Shown here: positions 56,849-64,000 of the stretch, one piece after another
How positions within the stretch are numbered: position 1 is the first letter of the stretch
Layout: each line of letters begins with the position of its first letter
Origin: Laburnicola sp. R22_1
Lineage: Eukaryota; Ascomycota; Dothideomycetes; Pleosporales; Didymosphaeriaceae
Direction: 5' to 3'
Length of the DNA stretch: 64,000 nucleotides
Assembly: GCA_014281115.1 (NCBI GenBank)
Contig: JACONQ010000003.1
Span: 3,100,001 to 3,164,000, forward strand
Notes under the pieces: model-generated
Seen by the model: only the letters and a program-made list of their open reading frames with translations
Told to the model about the DNA's origin: nothing
Databases searched by the model: none
Translations under genes and position numbers: made by a program

Positions 56849-57837
56849 GCACCCTGAGCCTGCCCCGCTTCTTCGTAACAGTAGCGTTGCGCCACCTTAG
56901 TGCCATTCGTGATTCAGCAGGTCCGCGCTCAATAAGATCCCCGGGTCACCTCAGGGTTTAATTACGCTGAAACGAGGTCGCTGATTGGGACGCAATCTCT
57001 TGGCCGCCCAACTTTGTTCCTGTTCAAGCCCTCAATCCTTACTAGTTACATCCTTGCCGCCGAAGTTGTGCAGACATGCATATAATGGGGAAATGCCCCC
57101 CAGATATAGATCGAGACTGAGGCAACGTCAGAAATCTATCGGAATAGAAAGAGCGTAACGGGCATGCGAGAAAGGCCGTGAGCGAGTGGACATTCAATTC
57201 CAGGGCATACAAATATGATTCTAGCTAGGATATAAGGATAAGGTGATAGGTGTAAGTTAACGTCCATCCACCCGTAGCGGAACAACCACCGTAACGGAAC
57301 AATTCATTGGTACTTTGACTTCGCAGCAACAGTGAGCTTGCGCGCGCCGTAATTTTTGCGATACTCCTATTTTATAATATGCTCAGACAACTCCTAAGCC
57401 CCCGTAACTATGCAGATACAAAAAATACATTTGCATGGGCGCCCGCCCGCCCAATTTGTAGACAGCTCGTCTTTATAGCGAAAGCGACCCTCGCCTAATA
57501 TAGGCTACTACTACGCTAATACTGCTATCGCGACTAATAAATTACCCTTATACAGGCCTGCAAGTCTAATAATAAAAGTAAGGGGTGATAATTAGCCGTA
57601 AGGCTGTGAGGCGCGCTCAATTCATACAGGGCCGCCATCCCAGTTGGTACCTCTGATCGGGACGATTACCTATTCTAGCTAGCACAGAAGTGCCACGTAA
57701 TTGTAACGTAATCTGACGGAAGGCGGCTACTAGCCACAAAGCGGGGCTGTGGCTGTCAAACCTGTGGCTGTGCAAAGTCTTCGGGCCGACGTATGCCCCG
57801 CAGCCTTGCGATCAACTCTGCTTCCCCATTACCATGT
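56849..57837. other. Intergenic; possible element terminus at 57258
   Basis: No gene recognised. At 57258-57259 TA is followed by ACGTCCATCCACC and then a duplicated CGTA(G/A)CGGAAC motif. This resembles the end of element K and the double-motif layout of the pogo elements. No matching inverted end was found to the right in the window. 57,420-57,600 is a short AT-richer patch. Confidence 0.45.
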
Positions 57838-59435
57838 TTCATCACCCGACGATCGGCCCCACCTGACGATCGATTTGGCAGGGCCCCTGCGTACAACTTT
57901 TGAAGCTGTACAACGCAATACAAATTGTATACAGGCTAGATTTTTTGGTGGAGAGCTTTTGAGGGGCATAGGAGACAATCGCGATACTTTATTAGGTGCG
58001 ATAACGCTCAGGGAGCCGTAAAGAGCGACCCCGGCGTGTACGCGCTGGCGTAGGCGCCACATCTACAACAGATGAAAAGTTGTACTCTACATCCTCCTCA
58101 TCAATTAAAGGAGGTGTAATAGCCTTCTCCTTGCCCTTACGCGTCACCTTGGAGGTGTTTTGGAGTAGGAGAGGAGCTTCTTGGATGCCTTTAGGGGCCT
58201 TGCTTTTGGTGCCCGAAGCGCCTGGGTTGACGCCAGGGCCCTGGGCGCGCTCCTCCTTTTGTATAGCCTTTGTACGCCTCCGCTCCTCCTGGATAGCCTT
58301 CCTCTGCTCCTTCTCTTGCTCCTTAGCCTTTGCCTCCTGATCTTTTTGTGCCTGGCGTTGGCGAGCTTCCTTGACCTTTGTGGGGGACCAAAACATGGCG
58401 CTACCAGCGTAATTTGTAGGTGGTTTAAGCAGTAGAGGCTTTCCTTGCGTAGGGCGCTTCTTCTTCTGGGCCGCTTCTCGTAAACGCTTATTTTCATGGT
58501 TCAGGAGGGCGTTGCGCACTGAAATTGAGTGCATAGTGCGGGAGAGCTGCTGGGACCCCTCAGCGTAAGTATTAGCGACAACCTGGCGCAAGAGTCTCTC
58601 AATTTTACGCCAATCTGAAGCGCTAAGTACAGAAGAGCTGCTATCGCTTGAGGATGGCCGCTCTGGGTCCATATTATTAAAGCGCTGAAGGATTACTTGG
58701 GGGTTGAAAGGCACTAGGCCAGTGGCCTTAAAGGCGCTGCAGATCGTATTTTCTTGAAAGGAGCACTGCCAGGCCCTCTCAAACATAGCGAAGAAGTCGC
58801 GCTTTGTGACTCTTGAGAGGCCCTGGCACTTATCCAAATACTCAGTAAGTTCAGCAGAGTAGGCAGTGCTGAGAGGCTTGAATAGCGCGACGTCGAGCGG
58901 CTGGAGCGTATGGGTTGAATGAGGTGGATAGATGGCCAGGAGGATCTTATTTTGATCGCAGTAGTTAATAAACTCCATTGTAACATGCGATCCATGGCCG
59001 TCAAGGAGTAGTAGACGATAATCGCGGCGCGCCTTTGCCTTAGTCTCCCTGTCAAACACCTGTTTGACCCATGCTAGGCCTAAATCGTTGTTCGTCCATC
59101 CACTTGGTGATACTGCAAAGAGAGCTTTGTGTGAGGAGTCGTTAAAATCTTGTAACCAGGTGTCTTGTATATTGTTTGACTGCGCTTGATAAATCAAGCA
59201 AGGCGTAGGAGAGCTTCCATCAGCGCAAATACATGCCAGCGTCGTAATCCACTCGCGATTGCCGTCCTGGAGCATTTGTTTAATGCCGCCGCTCTCATAG
59301 CGCTGTCGGGAGAAGACACGCTTCATTTTTTGACAGCACCCCAATCAGGAAACCCTTCTCATCCATATTGTACATGTGGCGCTTGTCGACGTTATACTGC
59401 TCAATCTTTTTACGTAACTTTAGTTAATAAGCTAT
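57838..59435 (-). mobile_element. Element L: pogo-type transposon, 5'-truncated
   Basis: The left end near 57838 has the tandem motif ACCCGACGATCGG then ACCTGACGATCG, the layout seen in related elements. The right side stops at about 59435, before the transposase N-terminal domains and the second inverted end. No TSD can be read. Sequence close to the transposase stop resembles element C (CTAGATTTTTTG, TGCGATAACGCT). Confidence 0.75.
57992..59435 (-). pseudogene. Element L transposase, N-terminally truncated, one frameshift
   Basis: From about 59,430: KKIEQYNVDKRHMYNMDEKGFLIGVLSK. An extra A in an A-run near 59,330 shifts the frame. It then stays open for 450 codons to 57992 (MKRVFSRQRYESGG, LLLLDGHGSHVTMEF, HTLQPLDVALFKPL, a lysine/glutamine-rich coiled tail, ending SLRLPERYRT). 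The catalytic D-D-D triad is present. HTH and CENP-B domains are missing, so it cannot work as a full transposase. Little RIP-type decay. Confidence 0.88.
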
Positions 59436-59928
59436 GCTTGTTTAGCTAACGCGCTTCTAGCGTCGAAACCAGCCATCTTTGTATATCCTAGGACGCGGTC
59501 CAACGCACAGTAATACCTACGACATAGCATTGCCACGCTCACAAGCTCCGCCGTTCTCCTCTCTGCTTCCCGAACAAAAGACCTGATCAAGCCTACCACT
59601 TCCCTATGCTTCTCGAGTCCACCGGCGCCGATTCCTAGACTAAGCCCCAACGAGCGCTAGTTTCAGCTTTTTAGAGGGAAAGACAATGTGACGGGAAGGA
59701 TGTAAGATAAGGCAGAGGGTGAAGGCCCTGGAAATCGAAGCCCTGCGCTTTGGCAAATGGGTTCAACCGAGCGTTACTAGGCCTTGGAGACTATCTAGCT
59801 ACTTGCTATACCTCTGCCTTGCTAGGAGTTGCTCTGCTCGCCAAGATCCATAGCTTCTAGCTGCCATGCTGCTAGAGATTCGCAAAACGATAGGAAGTTA
59901 GGATGTTGGGGGTTAAATACTACTGACC
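59436..59928. other. Intergenic with a short coding-like fragment
   Basis: A 72-codon minus-strand frame (59432-59650; GLSLGIGAGGLEKHREVVGL and RRYYCALDRVLGYTK) reads protein-like and ends at the truncated side of element L. It may be the remains of a gene cut by that event. I do not recognise the family. Confidence 0.35.
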
Positions 59929-62900
59929 CTATCCTACAGCAGTCTTCCATAAGGAAATCGCTCTGCTTGTAAAACCTTGAGCCTTCAGCGTAAACGCGAG
60001 GTTGTTCATGCTAGTCAGCGTCAAGGGATGGTCTGCTCCGAGCTTCGTCTTGCGAGTCTCCATCACTTGCACGTCTAGCGCTTCGGCTTCCGCCCACCGG
60101 CCTTGGTTCCTGTACGTCGACGCGAGGTTGGCCATGCTAGTCAGCGTCAAGGGATGGTCTGCTCCGAGCTTCGTCTTGCTCGTCTCCATCACTTGCACAA
60201 ACAGCGCTTCGGCTTCGTCCCACCGGCCTTGGTTCCAGTACGTCGACGCGAGGTTGGCCATGCTGGTCAGCGTGTCGGGATGGTCTGTTCCGAGCTTCGT
60301 CTTGCTCGTCTCCATCACTTGCACGTCTAGCGCTTCGGCTTCTGGCCACCGGCCTTGGTTCCTGTACGTCGACGCGAGGTTGGCCATGCTGGTCAGCGTG
60401 TCGGGATGGTCTGCTCCGAGCTTCGTCTTGCGAGTCTCCATCACTTGCACAAACAGCGCTTCGGCTTCGTCCCACCGGCCTTGGTTCCAGTACGTCGACG
60501 CGAGGTTGGCCATGCTGGTCAGCGTGTCGGGATGGTCTGTTCCGAGCTTCGTCTTGCTCGTCTCCATCACTTGCACGTCTAGCGCTTCGGCTTCTGGCCA
60601 CCGGCCTTGGTTCCTGTACGTCGACGCGAGGTTGGCCATGCTGGTCAGCGTGTCGGGATGGTCTGCTCCGAGCTTCGTCTTGCGAGTCTCCATCACTTGC
60701 ACAAACAGCGCTTCGGCTTCGTCCCACCGGCCTTGGTTCCAGTACGTCGACGCGAGGTTGGCCATGCTGGTCAGCGTGTCGGGATGGTCTGTTCCGAGCT
60801 TCGTCTTGCTCGTCTCCATCACTTGCACGTCTAGCGCTTCGGCTTCTGGCCACCGGCCTTGGTTCCTGTACGTCGACGCGAGGTTGGCCATGCTGGTCAG
60901 CGTGTCGGGATGGTCTGCTCCGAGCTTCGTCTTGCGAGTCTCCATCACTTGCATTTTCAGCGGCTCGGCTTTATCTTCTTTGCCTTGTACACTATACGTA
61001 ACACCCAGGTTGGCCATGCTGGTCAGCGTGTCGGGATGGTCTGCTCCGAGCTTCGTCTTGCGAGTCTCCATCACTTGCACCTGCAGCGCTTCGGCTTCTG
61101 GCCACCGACCTTGGTTCCTGTACGTCGACACGAGGTTGGCCATGCTGGTCAGCGTGTCGGGATGGTCTGCTCCGAGCTTCGTCTTGCTCGTCTCCATCAC
61201 TTGCACAAATAGCGCTTCGGCTTCCGCCCACCGGCCTTGGTCCCAGTACGTCGACGCCAGGTTGGCCATGCTAGTCAGCGTCGAGGGATGGTCTGCTCCG
61301 AGTACCCGCTGCTTTGCTTCTAGCACTTTTTCGTGCATTGCTTCTGCTTCATCATATCGACCTTGCCGGCCCACGACCAGCCCAAGGCTATTGAGGCTGT
61401 TGAGCGTGTCTGGGTGCTCCACTCCCAATATCACCTCCCGGACCTGTAATGCATCAGAGCCCATCTCGTACGACTTGCTGTACTGTCCCATCTCGCTTGC
61501 GTACCATGCCGCTTTGAAGACAACGGAGGCCCATGCCTCCAGCGTCTTTCCCTCCTTTGGCCGGCTATTCAACGCAGCTTCAGCATGCGGGAACAATGCT
61601 TGGCACACGGGCCAGTTCTCGTGCTGTCCCACTGGATAGCTTTCGTCCATGAGCGTTACGTATGTCTCTTTCCACGACTCCAGCTCGTTGCTCAGCTCCA
61701 GCCACTTCTTGGTCGAGAACTGCACCAGCCGGTGCATCTCGAACTCCCGTCCGTCGGCACTCATTCCGATGAGCGAGAAGCTGGTCAGCGTGTGGATGTC
61801 GTCGTCGAAGTCAGCTTCTCCATGCTCATCCCCTGCGTAACGCCCGTGAAGAAGCGACTCGGGTATCCCCTGTCGATCGAACAAGCTCATGAGCGACAGC
61901 AGCCGAGCCGCGGTCGGAGTCTTCTTCCGGATGTACTCGAACGAGATCTGCCAAGTGATAATAACGGAGTTGGACGCCTGACCGTCCCTACGACTGTCTC
62001 CCACGTCCTTCTGCAGCAGCCGCGCTCGATCGCGGTCGCTTCTGCGAACTTCATCGACGTATTTTGAGATATTCATGCGAGGGGCCCTCTGCTGGATAAA
62101 CACTGCTGCCTGCGTAAGGGCAAGCGGCATGAAATCGAGGGCGAGTATCAGTTCCATAGCCTCGTCCTCTTTAGCAACAGATCTGAGCTTCTTTCGGAGA
62201 AGGGCCAGCGCGTTGTCCCTGTTCATTGGCCTCACTTCGATGATGCTAGTAAAGTCACCTGTGAGTTTGTACGCTACATCTCGGCTCCGTGAGGTGAAAA
62301 GAATCGAACCGTTCGGCGACTGTGGTAGAAAGTCTGAGAGTAGCTCCGTCGGTTGATCCCTGCTGCCAATTGCACAGCTCTGTGCTATATCCTGAAAAAA
62401 GACGCTCGCATCGTCAGCATTGTCGACCACCATCAGCCAGCGTCCGTTGCGCTTGTCGCATAGCCAGCTGCGCACGAGCCGCAGGGTGTCCGCCTTGGGG
62501 TCGTCCCAGCCGCCCATCTTCGTCGCCTCGGCGATCCTACGATACCCTTCCTCGAACCTCGCTCGCGTGCCTGCGTGCACCCAGAACACCCACGTCTCCG
62601 GCGAGGCCTCCTCGACGTGATAGCAGTGCTCGATGGCGAGCTGCGACTTTCTGCGTCTGCATTAGTCGCGAGTACTACTAGCCTAGCCGTCCTCTCCACA
62701 TACCCTACCCCGCCCAGCCCTACAAGTGCGACGCGCGACGCTGGTGCCGAGCATTTCTCGCGTATCTCGTCGAGCAGTGTTCCGCGGTCGACGAAGTCAG
62801 GGTCGCGGCGGAACGGGATGACGCACGAAGGCTTCGGTGGGTTCTCTGGTCGTTCTGGTGGGGCTACCGTTAGCGCTGGCTCGGACCCGGTGCCAGATCT

Positions 62901-63080
62901 CCAGACCGGCGATATTTGGGCCACAACGGCAGCAGCGACTTGCCTGGGTAGTAGTTGTTTGTTTGGGTCTCTGTCTGGCATCAGTGTGGTGCTTGGTGCG
63001 CAAGGTGTAAGTGACGTACCGATATTGATATCTCTCTGGGCCAGGTTACCGATGTGTGCGTTATTATAGAGAGGAGGCAT
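59929..63080 (-). CDS. NLR-type protein: NB-ARC with C-terminal tetratricopeptide (kinesin-light-chain-like) repeats
   Basis: Two exons (63080-62704 and 62650-59929) give 1032 residues. The 53-nt intron splits the P-loop, and splicing restores VALVGLGGVGKSQLAIEH (about 117-134). Further NB-ARC marks are RWLMVVDNADD (Walker B), GSILFTSRSR (RNBS-B), ALDFMPLAL (GLPL) and EMHRLVQ (MHD-like). From about residue 640 on, twelve 42-residue TPR units follow, with the motif ADHPDTLTSMANLASTY. The N-terminus before NB-ARC is only about 90 residues, without a recognised effector domain; MPPLYNNAHIGNLAQRDINIG could be a short prion-like signalling motif (speculative). Fungal NLRs of this kind act in non-self recognition and heterokaryon incompatibility. 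It is undamaged and divergent from the hydrolase gene at 63391. Confidence 0.9.
59975..61440 (-). repeat. TPR-coding tandem array, 126-bp units
   Basis: Twelve consecutive 126-bp units code for 42-residue TPRs in the NLR. The outer units are diverged and the inner ones nearly identical. Within it, 60199-60954 is a perfect or near-perfect 252-bp dimer repeated three times (phase markers ACTTGCACAAACAGCG at 60191, 60443 and 60695). Confidence 0.9.
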
Positions 63081-63390
63081 CTTAGGCTGGTTCTCTTGTG
63101 TGCGCTGTTGCGGTGAACGTGGTAGGGGATTAGGCTGCTTTAATGTGCCTGCTTGTTCTGCCTACCCCGCAGCAGCTGAGCATCGGCGCGTAGGGAACAG
63201 AGACGAAGCCAGGCTGGATGCTCTTTGTGGAGGGCTGAGCCGTTCTATTAATAGTCCATAGGCTGCGATGAACAGTATATAACTAGTGTTTCCTGATGGT
63301 GAAAGGTACAGGTCAGCTTAAGCTGTTTCGACAAACTCGACCTTCCAGTACACCTAGACATGGCGCCGTACGGGTTAGCTACCTGGCACG
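63081..63390. promoter_or_regulatory. Shared divergent promoter region
   Basis: About 310 bp separates the start codons of the NLR (minus) and the hydrolase gene (plus). No repeat or ORF fills it, so it must contain both promoters. No specific TATA or factor site can be named. Confidence 0.5.
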
Positions 63391-64000
63391 ATGGGGAGAA
63401 AGCAGAAGTGGAGTGAGGGCTGTGACAATATAGACATGCTGTTCTATCCGGCTAACGCAAATAGCATCGTCTTCGTCCACGGTCTTCGCGGAGGAAGAGA
63501 GTCGACGTGGACGAAGGATGGGGTGGTCTGGCCGAAAGAATTGCTGTCCAAGGATATTCCCAAAAGTCGAATCCTAAGCTTCGGCTACGACTCTGAGATT
63601 GTACACTCCGACACGGCAGAAGTCACGCAAGGCAGTCTTACAGACGATGCACGGCAGCTATGCAGCCTCCTCGATGATGCGCGTAACCAGACAAGCACGG
63701 TAAGATGCTCTGCTATAGCCTACTACGATTTTGAACTATCTTTGCGGTGCTGTCAATACTAACTGTTCCCTCAGGCTGATCGTCCTATCATCGTGATTGG
63801 CCACAGCCTCGGCGGCCTCGTCCTCGCACAAGTGCTGTATGGTGGCAACGGGGCTACAGAAGGAGACAGCATCTACTCGATAGCGCAGCACATCAAAGGA
63901 ATGATATTCCTTGGTACACCCTTCTTTGGCTCCAAGATTGCCGGGTGGGGTGAGATCGTGCGGCGTATATACAGCCTCGTCCAGAAAACGGACCAGAACA
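63391..64000 (+). CDS. Alpha/beta hydrolase (SesB/SERAC1-like), 5' part, runs off the window
   Basis: Exon 1 (63391-63699) and exon 2 (from 63775) join across a 75-nt intron (GTAAGA donor, TACTAAC branch, CCTCAG). SIVFVHGLRGGRESTWTKDG contains the oxyanion-hole HG, and VIGHSLGGLVLAQVL carries the nucleophilic Ser of GHSLGG. FLGTPFFGSK follows, as in lipase-like hydrolases fused to fungal NLRs or encoded beside them (SesB type). Whether an NB-ARC domain follows, making this an NLR, lies outside the window. The start MGRKQKWSEG is the first in-frame ATG; an earlier ATG at about 63360 is in another frame. Confidence 0.82.

Noticed and set aside
60002..61639. 545-codon plus-strand ORF rich in CTSSASASAHRPW repeats
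   Set aside because: It is the exact antisense of the TPR array. The periodic 126-bp repeat keeps a second frame open, and there is no independent evidence of coding.
1..64000. CRISPR arrays, tRNA or rRNA genes, bacterial operons
   Set aside because: No spaced identical repeats, no cloverleaf or rRNA core sequence was recognised by eye. Introns and gene families show the DNA is eukaryotic. A tRNA scan was not possible here.

Overview
The window looks like nuclear DNA of a filamentous ascomycete, most likely a dothideomycete (the class is an inference). Coding genes have short introns of about 50-75 nt with GTAAGT-like donors and CTAAC-like branch sites. The recognisable families are fungal: a DUF3435 recombinase, NB-ARC/TPR NLR, sirtuin, APH-like kinases and DBR1. 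Repeats carry the C-to-T nonsense changes (CAA/CAG to TAA/TAG, TGG to TAG) and TpA enrichment typical of repeat-induced point mutation (RIP).

Layout. 1-12,860 is an AT-rich, RIP-destroyed block: a pogo-element end, an LTR-like direct-repeat pair, a Gypsy-type gag-PR-RT remnant on the minus strand, and short dispersed repeats. 12,864-23,642 is a decayed gene zone: a truncated histidine acid phosphatase, a lariat-debranching enzyme (DBR1) split by a pogo transposon, two APH-like pseudogenes in opposite orientation, and a small cysteine-rich ORF. 23,862-31,261 is an unusual element with TA target duplication and 851-bp terminal inverted repeats around a P-loop ATPase gene; a hAT transposon sits in its right arm. 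31,568-49,466 is a set of transposons nested five deep (pogo H contains F, F contains G, G contains hAT J, J contains E; B and C also sit in H, and D in G). Every junction can be read from TIRs and TSDs, and the hosts rejoin as intact element sequence. From about 49,900 composition returns to normal: an apparently intact five-exon DUF3435 tyrosine-recombinase gene, a DUF7770-like gene, an APH-like kinase, a sirtuin, a truncated pogo element, and two divergent genes: an NB-ARC/TPR NLR with very recently amplified repeats, and an alpha/beta hydrolase that runs off the window.

How it fits together. The left three quarters is a transposon trap in which DNA transposons landed in each other and in host genes, with RIP dating the layers. 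The right quarter could be the 5' edge of a Starship-type mobile element (DUF3435 'captain' followed by cargo including NLR-type genes), but the far edge is outside the window. Coordinates of nested elements are exact where a TSD could be read; gene models were built by hand from frame, splice motifs and protein similarity recognised by eye.
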